Shown: positions 51,023 through 58,822 of the stretch, piece by piece
How positions within the stretch are numbered: position 1 is the stretch's first letter
How the letters are laid out: each line of letters opens with the position of its first letter
Source of the DNA: Syntrophomonas sp. DTU019
GTDB taxonomy: Bacteria > Bacillota > Syntrophomonadia > Syntrophomonadales > Syntrophomonadaceae
Length of the DNA: 64,000 bases
Direction of reading: 5' to 3'
Assembly (NCBI GenBank): GCA_913757435.1
Contig: CAJYDM010000002.1
Coordinates: forward strand, 248,001 to 312,000
The notes under the pieces: generated by a model
The model's input: only the letters and a program-made list of their open reading frames with translations
What the model was told of the DNA's origin: nothing
Database searches by the model: none
Translations under genes and position numbers: made by a program

Positions 51023-52780
51023 TTATTTTTCCTTAATTTTAAGTGATAATTCCCGCAATTGCTGGGAACTGACCTGAGAAGGCGCTCCAGTTAAAGGACA
51101 GGCAGCACTCTGCGTCTTGGGAAAAGCGATCACATCACGGATACTCTGCCGGCCGGCCATTATCATCAAGAGGCGGTCGATGCCAAATGCGATGCCGCCA
51201 TGGGGAGGAGTACCGTACTCAAAAGCTTCCAGCATATAGCCAAACTTCTCCGCGGCTTCATCCATGCTCATCCCCACCTGTTCAAACATCATTTCCTGCA
51301 AATCGCGGCGGTGAATACGGATGCTGCCGCCCCCGATCTCAGTGCCGTTTAATACCAGGTCATAAGCCCTGGCTTTGACTTTTAAAGGCTCAGACTCCAG
51401 GAGTTCGATATCCTCCGGACGCGGTGCGGTGAACATGTGATGCACCGCCACATAACGCTGTTCCTCATCATCGTATTCCAACAAGGGGAAATCGTATACC
51501 CAGGTAAAATTCAGTTCCTGGGGGTCAGCCAGGCCAAGCCGCCGCGCCAATTCCAGGCGTAAAAATCCCATCACCCGGTTGACCACTGCAGTGGAATCGG
51601 CCCCAAACAAGAGCAGGTCTCCGGGTTTAGCATCCAGTGCTTGCATTATACCGTCGATTTCAACCTGGGTGAGGAATTTTGTGATGGGGGATTTCAATTC
51701 ATTTTCCGTGCAGACGATCCAAGCCATGCCTTTGGCACCGCTGTCCACGGCCAGCTTGCCCATTTCATCGATTTCGCGCCGGGTCCAGGAAGCGCATCCC
51801 CGGGCGTTGATAGCCCGCACCACACCTCCATTCTGAACCGCCTGGGAGAATACTTTAAACTGGCTGTTGTGAAGTATAGCGGTGAGATCCACTATCTCCA
51901 GGCCAAAGCGCAAATCCGGGGCGTCGCTGCCGTATTTAGCCATGGCTTCGTCATAACGGATGCGCGGGAAGGGGGTTTTTATTTCCCGGCCAGTGGCAGC
52001 GAACAACAAGACCATCATTTCCTCTACCAGAGTGAAGATATCCTCTTCATCGATAAACGACATCTCCATGTCCAACTGAGTGAATTCCGGCTGGCGATCG
52101 GCACGCAAATCCTCGTCGCGGAAACAGCGGGCGATCTGAAAATACTTATCCAGCCCGGCTACCATGAGCATCTGTTTGAATATCTGTGGTGACTGGGGTA
52201 AACCGTAAAAGCGTCCTGGATGAACCCGGCTGGGAACCAGATAATCGCGAGCCCCTTCCGGTGTGCTGGAGGTCAAGATCGGGGTCTCCACCTCGATGAA
52301 ACCTCTGGCATCCAGAAAATCGCGGATAGTTTTGACGATACGGTGTCTGAGCATGAGGTTATCCATCATCTCCGGGCGGCGCAGGTCCAGGTAGCGGTAT
52401 TTCAGACGCAGATTCTCATCCACGTCAAGGTTGTTTTCAATGTAAAAAGGCGGGGTTTTGGCCTTGTTGAAAACCAGCAATGCGGATACAGATATCTCCA
52501 CCAGACCGGTTTTAAGATTGGGGTTTTCAGTGTCTTTAGGCCTCTTCTGCACCGTGCCTCTGATGGCTGCTACATGCTCCGGCCTGATTTGTTCGGCTAC
52601 GGCAAAGGCATCCCTATCCACCTCGGGGCTGCATACCGCCTGAATTATGCCGGAACGATCGCGCAGGTCAATGAAAATCAAACCTCCATGGTCGCGGCGG
52701 GTGTTGACCCAGCCGTTGAGAACCACCTCCTGGCCTACCTGGCTGGTCCCTATCTGTGTGGCGTAATGGGTTCGTTTCAT
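51023..52780 (-). CDS. aspS: aspartyl-tRNA synthetase
   Basis: Class II tRNA synthetase, 585 residues, charging tRNA-Asp. The N-terminal OB-fold (VVLNGWVNTRRDHGGLIFIDLRDRSG), motif 2 region (FQIARCFRDEDLRADRQPEFTQLDMEMSF), GAD insertion domain (about 290-410) and motif 3 (GGIAFGIDRLLMIMAG) are all visible, as in bacterial-type AspS. ATG 52780 overlaps the hisS stop by four bases (ATGA), so translation is coupled. It is the last protein gene before the 6S RNA. Confidence 0.97.
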   Translation of the reverse strand: MKRTHYATQIGTSQVGQEVVLNGWVNTRRDHGGLIFIDLRDRSGIIQAVCSPEVDRDAFAVAEQIRPEHVAAIRGTVQKRPKDTENPNLKTGLVEISVSALLVFNKAKTPPFYIENNLDVDENLRLKYRYLDLRRPEMMDNLMLRHRIVKTIRDFLDARGFIEVETPILTSSTPEGARDYLVPSRVHPGRFYGLPQSPQIFKQMLMVAGLDKYFQIARCFRDEDLRADRQPEFTQLDMEMSFIDEEDIFTLVEEMMVLLFAATGREIKTPFPRIRYDEAMAKYGSDAPDLRFGLEIVDLTAILHNSQFKVFSQAVQNGGVVRAINARGCASWTRREIDEMGKLAVDSGAKGMAWIVCTENELKSPITKFLTQVEIDGIMQALDAKPGDLLLFGADSTAVVNRVMGFLRLELARRLGLADPQELNFTWVYDFPLLEYDDEEQRYVAVHHMFTAPRPEDIELLESEPLKVKARAYDLVLNGTEIGGGSIRIHRRDLQEMMFEQVGMSMDEAAEKFGYMLEAFEYGTPPHGGIAFGIDRLLMIMAGRQSIRDVIAFPKTQSAACPLTGAPSQVSSQQLRELSLKIKEK

Positions 52781-54063
52781 TGTGCCTGTGCCTCCTCATT
52801 ATGATGCAAAAGTTTGGTTATAGCTGGGACCAGGTCAACTCTAGGTATGGCTACCTGTTCCTTATCGATCATATTGCGTACGGTCACGAAGCCTTGTTTG
52901 ACTTCGTCTGCACCGACAAATAACACCAGAGCAGCCCTGCTCTTGTCAGCATATTTCATTTGTGCCTTGGCTTTGCGGTCCATGTAATCCTTGTCGGCGG
53001 AGATGCCGGCTGCCCTCAACTGCTGCAGGATAATTACCGCTTCTTCTTCATACTGAGCTTCCATAACCGCCACAAAGACTTCCACTCCGCCATTCCCCCG
53101 GTTCACTGTGCCCTGCTGCTCCAGGGCCAGCAAGAGCCTTTCCATGCCCAAGGCAAAACCTATGCCGGGCAGATCGGGTCCTTCGATGGCTTTTACCAGG
53201 CCATTGTAGCGTCCCCCGCCTCCCACCGCGCTCTGAGCGCCGATGCCGGGGATATGGATCTCAAAGGCGGTATTGGTGTAATAATCCAGGCCTCTGACCA
53301 GTTGGTCATCATGTTCAAAACAGATGTTATGCGATAAAAGGGTGTGACAAACCCGCTGATAATGCTCGGCGCAATTAGAGCAGAGATGATCTAACAAACG
53401 GGGATGTCCTTTTATAGCCTGTCGACAGCGTTCTTCTTTGCAGTCCAATACCCGCAGCGGATTCTGCTGAACACGCTGCTGGCAGTCCGGGCAGAGTTCC
53501 TTAGAAAACGGGTCGATGAATGCCAATAAAGCCTGGCGGTAGCTCTCCCGGCAGGAAGGGCAGCCCACCGAATTGATATGCAGGCGGTATTCGGACAGGC
53601 CTATGGCCTGCAGCATGTGCACCACCATCATCAATACCTCGGCATCCACCATGGGACTGGTACTGCCGAAGACTTCCACCCCGAATTGATGGAATTGCCG
53701 GTAACGACCGCTCTGGGGTCGGTCATAGCGGAACATCGGCCCGTAATAGAACCATTTTACCGGCAGCAACCCGGTGTGAAGGCTGTGCTCGATCAGTGCC
53801 CGGGCGCAGCTCGCTGTCATCTCAGGCCTTAAAGTCAGGCTTCGCCCTGATTTATCAAAAAAAGTATACATTTCCTTGCTGACGATATCGGTGCCTTCAC
53901 CCACTCCCCGTTCGAACAGTTCTGTATGCTCGAAGATGGGGGTGCGGATCTCCTGATAGCCGTAGAGACCGGCCACCTCTTTTAGGCTTTGTTCCATAGC
54001 CTGCCAGTTGCGGGAGTTGGGAGGCAGAATATCGTAAGTGCCCCGGGGGGCTTTGATAGGCAT
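52777..54063 (-). CDS. hisS: histidyl-tRNA synthetase
   Basis: Class II tRNA synthetase, about 428 residues. It begins IKAPRGTYDILPPNS; motif 2 is seen in LTLRPEMTASCARALIEH and MFRYDRPQSGRYRQFHQFGVE, and the histidine-binding motifs LVRGLDYYTNTAFEIH and GGGGRYNGLV follow. ATG 54063 has GGAGG immediately upstream; the in-frame TTG 54075 lies in that site. It lies between hemZ and aspS; hisS-aspS pairing is conserved in Firmicutes. No T-box was seen in front of it. Confidence 0.96.
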   Translation of the reverse strand: MPIKAPRGTYDILPPNSRNWQAMEQSLKEVAGLYGYQEIRTPIFEHTELFERGVGEGTDIVSKEMYTFFDKSGRSLTLRPEMTASCARALIEHSLHTGLLPVKWFYYGPMFRYDRPQSGRYRQFHQFGVEVFGSTSPMVDAEVLMMVVHMLQAIGLSEYRLHINSVGCPSCRESYRQALLAFIDPFSKELCPDCQQRVQQNPLRVLDCKEERCRQAIKGHPRLLDHLCSNCAEHYQRVCHTLLSHNICFEHDDQLVRGLDYYTNTAFEIHIPGIGAQSAVGGGGRYNGLVKAIEGPDLPGIGFALGMERLLLALEQQGTVNRGNGGVEVFVAVMEAQYEEEAVIILQQLRAAGISADKDYMDRKAKAQMKYADKSRAALVLFVGADEVKQGFVTVRNMIDKEQVAIPRVDLVPAITKLLHHNEEAQAQ

Positions 54064-54120
54064 AAAATCCTCCAAGATTGTGAATATTGGGTAGAATAAC
54101 GTCCATTGTCATGGATAATT

Positions 54121-55611
54121 CTAATTTAATGCCCCAAGCTTGTCAACTTTACGAGAGATCAGCTTTTGCACGGTTTGACAGTAGGCCTTCGGGTTTTTGG
54201 GATTGTAAAAAGATTCCAGGGAGCCGGCCTTCAAATCAATAAATTTGCTACCGGCCCCACCTCCCACGCCAATGATGGTCTGTCTCTCCTCGATCATCTG
54301 AATATTGTAGAGACAGAAGGAATCCTGCCTGGCATACCCCAGGTTCTCCATGCTGGCTTTCATGTACTTCTGCCGGTACAGGTAATAAGGAACATAGCCA
54401 GCCTCACGCAAGAGGCGGCTAAACAGTTCCACTCCTGCCTCAACCTGGCTGGTCCTCTCAGCGGGAGTTATGCCGTTTTCCCGCTCAGCCATGAGCGAAC
54501 CCCTTTTTAACGCCAGGGTGTGTACCGTGATATTATCTGGGCGCAACTCCAGAATTTTCTGTGCAGTGTGCGTGTTTTCCTTCAGGCCTTCATCAGGAAG
54601 GCCTATGATTACATCCATATTTATTTTTTCGATTCCAACTTCCCTTGCCCATTCAAGGGCTTGTATCACTCCTTTCTGATCATGACGTCGGCCGATAGTC
54701 GTTAATGTAGAATCATTCATGGATTGAGGGTTGATGCAGATGCGGTTGACCCCATGCGCCTTCATAAGACGCAGTTTGTCAGGGTCAAGGGTATCCGGCC
54801 TGCCTGCCTCTACAGTGATCTCCACCGTTTCCGGGGTTATCCAACCCTTTGCGCTAAGCTCGGCAAATAACTGTTCCAGGTGGGGTGTGGAGAGCACTGT
54901 AGGGGTACCTCCGCCCAAATATACGGTTTGAACCTTCAGGCCGCGCTCTTGCAGACAGCCTGAGATAGCCCTGATTTCATGAAGTAACGCATCCATGAAA
55001 GGAGTGATTTCGCGGTCATAATCTTCTAACACCGCCCCGGGAAAGGAACAGTAATAACAGCGTGAAGGGCAATAAGGTATACCAATATAGATGCTGACCC
55101 ATTTCCCGGCCTCCTCCAGGGGGAGCAAATAAGGCCGGTTGGCAAATGCTATCTCGGTTAGTAAACGGGCTTTTTCCTCCGTCAGACGGTATTCTGACTT
55201 GAGTCTGGCTTCGATCTCAGAGGCTGCCAGGCCTTGATCGATAAGCCGGTGTACCAATTTCACCGGCCTCATCCCAGTCAAAATGCCATAGCGGTTGATA
55301 TTTTGCCCGGTCAATTGGCATAGCATGTCATAACTGAAAGCCCGCACTTGCTGTTTGGCCCAGTTCAAGACCCGATCCCGGGCTTTCTCCGGTATAAGTA
55401 AACCTTTTTCCCAGTTGCGTTTGTCATCGGGGGTGCGGATCTCAGCGCTGATGGTGGCGTGCTTTGCCCTGATATCCAGCCGCAAACGAAGATGCAGATC
55501 TGCTTCCCCATCCCGGGTACGCTCAATTTCACAACCGGGAAAGGCCATCCTTATCAGCTCATGAATGCTGTCGTACAGTTCCGGGGGCTTAAGGTCCAGT
55601 ATGATACGCAA
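54121..55611 (-). CDS. hemZ: coproporphyrinogen dehydrogenase HemZ-like radical SAM protein
   Basis: A 496-residue radical SAM protein of the HemN/HemZ group. The N-terminal 170 residues match the HemZ-specific domain (RAFSYDMLCQLTGQNINRYGILTGMRPVKLVHRL). The radical SAM motif CPSRCYYC sits in YIGIPYCPSRCYYCSFPG, followed by VYLGGGTPTVLS and ITVEAGRPDTLD. HemZ is proposed to act in anaerobic haem synthesis, but related proteins have other radical functions, so the reaction is not proven. TTG 55611 follows AGGAGGACACC. It lies upstream of hisS. Confidence 0.85.
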   Translation of the reverse strand: MRIILDLKPPELYDSIHELIRMAFPGCEIERTRDGEADLHLRLRLDIRAKHATISAEIRTPDDKRNWEKGLLIPEKARDRVLNWAKQQVRAFSYDMLCQLTGQNINRYGILTGMRPVKLVHRLIDQGLAASEIEARLKSEYRLTEEKARLLTEIAFANRPYLLPLEEAGKWVSIYIGIPYCPSRCYYCSFPGAVLEDYDREITPFMDALLHEIRAISGCLQERGLKVQTVYLGGGTPTVLSTPHLEQLFAELSAKGWITPETVEITVEAGRPDTLDPDKLRLMKAHGVNRICINPQSMNDSTLTTIGRRHDQKGVIQALEWAREVGIEKINMDVIIGLPDEGLKENTHTAQKILELRPDNITVHTLALKRGSLMAERENGITPAERTSQVEAGVELFSRLLREAGYVPYYLYRQKYMKASMENLGYARQDSFCLYNIQMIEERQTIIGVGGGAGSKFIDLKAGSLESFYNPKNPKAYCQTVQKLISRKVDKLGALN

Positions 55612-55645
55612 TTGGTGTCCTCCTAGCTTTTGTCAATCTTTTATC

Positions 55646-55674
55646 AACTGATCGACCTCTGGGGCCGATCAGTT
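55646..55674 (-). terminator. hairpin after the aroF-pheA pair
   Basis: AACTGATCG pairs with CGATCAGTT (nine base pairs) between pheA and hemZ. The following minus-strand sequence is A-rich rather than T-rich, so it is a weak terminator or an RNA processing hairpin. Confidence 0.35.
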
Positions 55675-55757
55675 TGGGCCTTGGTCGGGGGCATCTCCAG
55701 GTCTGCTGATTAAGGCTGAAGTAGCTGCATAGCCCTAATCTGCCCTACCCATCGGTC

Positions 55758-56297
55758 TCAGGAAACTGCGATATGCACGAACCGGGTAACATTGCCTGGC
55801 CTGTTGATATCGTGCTGTAGTATCTTCAAGCCATAATTACGGGCGGCATGGAAACTGCTAATGGAGGCAGCCCGGCGGGGTTCGGTCAGTAAAGCCCGGG
55901 CCGCACCGGCGGTACTGGCGCAAGGCTGCAACTCAACCCAGCCCAACTGACTGGTGATGAAGTGGCGGCACTGCTCAATGGCCAGGGGATGGGATATGAT
56001 CACCTCCACTTCATGCAGGCGGCAGGGTTTACAGACCATGAGATGCTGCCGCACCGGCATCTCGAAATGGCCTTTGATCAGCAGGGAGTTTTTGTAGAGC
56101 AGATTCAGGGTAGGGTTCACCCATCCGGTCAAGGTGTTGTAAAGGGGGGCCAGGGCTCCCTGCACCTGACGGTTGGCGAGCATGGCACCGATTGTATCGA
56201 GACTTTCCACGGTGGTAAGCTCAACTTTCGGTCCCCAAAACTTGCGGGCCGCTTCTTCGCTGAAGGTGCCTGCCGGGCCGAGTACAGCATAGGCCAT
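55758..56297 (-). CDS. pheA: divergent prephenate dehydratase-like protein without ACT domain
   Basis: A 179-residue protein resembling the catalytic domain of prephenate dehydratase, which makes phenylpyruvate. The opening YAVLGPAGTFSEEAARKF, the ISHPLAIEQCRHFI block, STAGAARAL, and the essential TRF in GNVTRFVHIAVS fit the family. The signature PxENSxxG reads PLYNTLTG, and HPQAL reads HPLAI, so it is divergent. The usual C-terminal ACT domain for phenylalanine inhibition is absent. GGAAGGAGGGTGC precedes the start, whose ATG overlaps the aroF stop by one base (TAATG), so the two are coupled. A phenylalanine-type T-box leads the operon. Confidence 0.78.
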   Translation of the reverse strand: MAYAVLGPAGTFSEEAARKFWGPKVELTTVESLDTIGAMLANRQVQGALAPLYNTLTGWVNPTLNLLYKNSLLIKGHFEMPVRQHLMVCKPCRLHEVEVIISHPLAIEQCRHFITSQLGWVELQPCASTAGAARALLTEPRRAASISSFHAARNYGLKILQHDINRPGNVTRFVHIAVS

Positions 56298-57136
56298 TAG
56301 CGCACCCTCCTTCCCATCACTGCCACCAGAGCTTCCAACTGCCGCATCAATTGGCTGAAGCCTCTGGGGGTAAGAGACTGTTCTCCGTCTGACAGGGCGG
56401 TTTCTGGCCGGGGATGGACTTCGATCATCAATCCGTCGGCTCCTGCAGCTACAGCGGCCATAGACATGGGGCCTACCAGACTGCGCACCCCGGTGCCGTG
56501 ACTGGGATCGACTATCACCGGCAGGTGGGAGAGCTGTTTGACCAGGGCCACCGCATTCAAATCAAGGGTATTCCTGGTCCAGGTTTCAGCACTGCGTATG
56601 CCCCGTTCACACAGGATAACCTGCTTATTGCCACCGGCCAAAATGTATTCCGCCGCCAGGAGCCATTCTTCGATAGTGGCCGAGAGGCCTCTTTTCAAGA
56701 CCACCGGTTTATTGATTTTTCCCAATTTGCGCAATAGACTGTAATTATACATGTTGCGGGCGCCGATTTGGATTATATCGCTATATTCCATCACCGCATC
56801 CAGGTCTTCACCATCCATCAATTCAGTGATCACCGGCATATTCATTTCCTCACCTACTCGGGCCAGGCATTGCAGCCCGGAGCGGCCGTGGCCTTGAAAA
56901 CTGTACGGAGAAGTGCGCGGCTTATAGGCTCCCCCGCGGAGCATTACCGCACCGGCCGCCCTGACCTTGAAGGCGGTTTCGCGCAGGTTATCTTCGTTCT
57001 CAATGGCACATGGGCCTGCTATTACCGGAATCTGCTTGCCTCCGAAGCATACATTCTTTACTCTTATCATGCTGGTTTCTCCGTCTGTAGCCGCTACCAG
57101 CATGGAGGCAGTCTTTTTCAATGCAGTATTTATCAT
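56297..57136 (-). CDS. aroF: 3-deoxy-7-phosphoheptulonate (DAHP) synthase, AroF beta-type
   Basis: First enzyme of the shikimate pathway, joining phosphoenolpyruvate and erythrose 4-phosphate; 279 residues. PVIAGPCAIENEDNL, MLRGGAYKPRTSPYSFQGHG, IQIGARNMYNYSLL, LKRGLSATIEEWLLAAEYI and VIVDPSHGTGVR are the DAHP-synthase/KDO8P-synthase family blocks. The N-terminal regulatory domain of many beta-type enzymes (a ferredoxin-like or chorismate-mutase domain) is missing. GAAGGAGATGG precedes ATG 57136. It is controlled by the T-box leader and followed directly by pheA. Confidence 0.92.
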   Translation of the reverse strand: MINTALKKTASMLVAATDGETSMIRVKNVCFGGKQIPVIAGPCAIENEDNLRETAFKVRAAGAVMLRGGAYKPRTSPYSFQGHGRSGLQCLARVGEEMNMPVITELMDGEDLDAVMEYSDIIQIGARNMYNYSLLRKLGKINKPVVLKRGLSATIEEWLLAAEYILAGGNKQVILCERGIRSAETWTRNTLDLNAVALVKQLSHLPVIVDPSHGTGVRSLVGPMSMAAVAAGADGLMIEVHPRPETALSDGEQSLTPRGFSQLMRQLEALVAVMGRRVR

Positions 57137-57263
57137 GATAGACCATCTCCTTCAATAATCTAGCCAATGTTGAGCTGTTATTATCGAAGGGAAACATCCC
57201 CGGGCTGTAAAGCTCTGCTGACATCCTCGAATCCACCCTCTTTCACTGTGTTCATATACCCCA

Positions 57264-57300
57264 GAAAACAAACAAACCTCTCTCCACCAGGGACGAGAGG
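57264..57300 (-). terminator. T-box terminator 2
   Basis: CCTCTC pairs with GAGAGG and is followed by TTTGTTTGTTTT on the minus strand, directly after the canonical T-box sequence and about 130 bases before aroF. Confidence 0.85.
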
Positions 57301-57382
57301 CGAACTTCCCGCGGTACCACCCAATTTGCCATAAGGCCGCTTTAGCTATCAGGATACAGGATCTGTAGAGCAGGCTGGAAAT

Positions 57383-57416
57383 AAAAAGGCTTCACATCCT
57401 CATGGGACGTGAAGTC
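57383..57416 (-). terminator. T-box terminator 1
   Basis: CTTCAC-x-TCC pairs with GG(G)A-x-GTGAAG and is followed by CCTTTTTATTT on the minus strand, just after the first, degenerate T-box sequence. Confidence 0.75.
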
Positions 57417-57730
57417 TGGTGCTTACACGCTATACCACCCAATAATGGTTCAGGGCCTGCTTAAAGGATACAGGTTTAATCCGATATCCCCCCTCTTTTA
57501 ACGGCAAGGGCTCCGCCTCGACCTACTTGCATATGTTTCAGCCGGGTGCTCCTAAGTGAACTTCAATCTGCTTCCTCATAAGGATGCTTGCAGCCGGTGG
57601 CATCCTCTCTCTGTCTGATTTCCCAGACCTACTTTACTTATTCACAGCATTTAAATTATTGATATCGCAATAATAGCATAATGCTCACGGCCTGTAAAGG
57701 CCAGGACGGGCTAAAATTATTAATTATCAC

Positions 57731-58357
57731 TTAGTCGCGGAGGAAAGGATTGCGCCTGCGCTCAAAGCCTATAGTCGAAGCCGGGCCGTGCCCGGGATAG
57801 ACCACCACTTCATCATCATAGCAGAGCAGTTTGTTCTTGATATTGGCGATCAGCTCATCGTATGAACCTCCGGGAAAATCGGTGCGTCCGATCGAACCAT
57901 AGAAAAGCGTGTCTCCAGTAAAAATCATCCCTTCGGTGGCTAAACAGATCCCACCCTGACTGTGCCCCGGGGTATGAATCACCTTCAATTCTACCGTATT
58001 GCCTATCTTGATGATGTCGCCTTCATCTATATACTCCTCCGCCGGCGGACTGGTGACTTGCTGACCCATCATGAAAGAAAAGTTGGAGACCGCATTGGTC
58101 AACATTTTGGCATCTTTGTGGTGGATCAAAACCTTGGCTCCGGTGGCATCTTTGATAGCCCGATTGGCTCCTATATGGTCAATATGGCCGTGGGTATTGA
58201 TAATGTAGATGGCTTTAAGTCCGTTATCATTCAGGACTTTTAAAATGCCGCGGGAGTTCCCCCCTGGATCTATCACCGCCGCCTCCCTGGTCTCTTCGCA
58301 GCCAATTATATAGCAGTTGACTGCCATGGAACTAATCTCGATGCGCTTGAGAATCAC
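57731..58357 (-). CDS. MBL-fold metallohydrolase (glyoxalase II-like)
   Basis: A 208-residue metallo-beta-lactamase-fold hydrolase. It contains the HxHxDH motif in INTHGHIDHIGANRAI, VIHTPGHSQGGICL, and TGDTLFYGSIGRTDFPGG, followed by YPGHGPAST. This is the glyoxalase II / persulfide-dioxygenase-like shape of small Clostridia proteins; the substrate is unknown. GTG 58357 follows AAGGAGG. It lies 15 bases after dtd and is probably cotranscribed with rel-dtd. Confidence 0.85.
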   Translation of the reverse strand: MILKRIEISSMAVNCYIIGCEETREAAVIDPGGNSRGILKVLNDNGLKAIYIINTHGHIDHIGANRAIKDATGAKVLIHHKDAKMLTNAVSNFSFMMGQQVTSPPAEEYIDEGDIIKIGNTVELKVIHTPGHSQGGICLATEGMIFTGDTLFYGSIGRTDFPGGSYDELIANIKNKLLCYDDEVVVYPGHGPASTIGFERRRNPFLRD

Positions 58358-58372
58358 TGTTCTTCCTCCTTA

Positions 58373-58822
58373 TCAAAATGCTCGGGCACTATCCAGCAAA
58401 ATGGTGCAGGGGCCATCATTGCATATATCCACCTTCATGTCGGCCCCGAATTCCCCAGTTTCGACCTTGATTCCTTTGGAACGCAGGTTCTCTATACAAT
58501 AGTCGAACAGAGGTTCTGCCTCTTCAGGGGGTCCGGCTTCAGTAAAACTGGGCCGGCGCCCTTTACGGGCATCTCCGTAAAGGGTGAACTGGCTGATCAA
58601 TAAGACCTCTCCGCCTATATCCTGAACCGAGAGATTCATTTTACCCTGCGGATCAGCAAAGATCCGCAGTTGGGAGATCTTTTCCATCAGGTAATCGGCC
58701 TCATCTTCAGTGTCGCCCTTCTTAATACCCAAGAGGACCATCAGACCCTGGCCGATACTTCCAACAACCCGGCCTTCCACCGTTACTTTACTAGCGACCG
58801 TGCGCTGAACCACTGCCCTCAT
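58373..58822 (-). CDS. dtd: D-aminoacyl-tRNA deacylase
   Basis: Hydrolyses D-amino acids from tRNA; 149 residues. It begins MRAVVQRTVASKVTV, with the family motifs LLISQFTLYGDARKGRRPSF and FGADMKVDICNDGPCTILLDS (the Gly-Pro catalytic motif). Its ATG directly follows the rel stop codon, with AGGGGAG upstream, so the genes are coupled. rel-dtd adjacency is conserved in Firmicutes. Confidence 0.96.
   Translation of the reverse strand: MRAVVQRTVASKVTVEGRVVGSIGQGLMVLLGIKKGDTEDEADYLMEKISQLRIFADPQGKMNLSVQDIGGEVLLISQFTLYGDARKGRRPSFTEAGPPEEAEPLFDYCIENLRSKGIKVETGEFGADMKVDICNDGPCTILLDSARAF

Larger units (their letters stand above)
57264..57650 (-). promoter_or_regulatory. T-box leader, probably phenylalanine-responsive, with duplicated platform
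   Basis: On the minus strand the leader has a Stem I region (AGAGAGAGGATGCC... with a loop carrying GAAGTTCAC, in which TTC at 57558-57560 fits a phenylalanine specifier codon), then the canonical T-box GGGTGGTACCGCGGGAAG at 57305-57322 with a terminator after it. A second, degenerate T-box (GGGTGGTATAGCG, 57428-57440) with its own terminator lies in between. Uncharged tRNA-Phe binding should permit transcription of aroF-pheA. The specifier assignment is by position and gene content. Confidence 0.88.
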
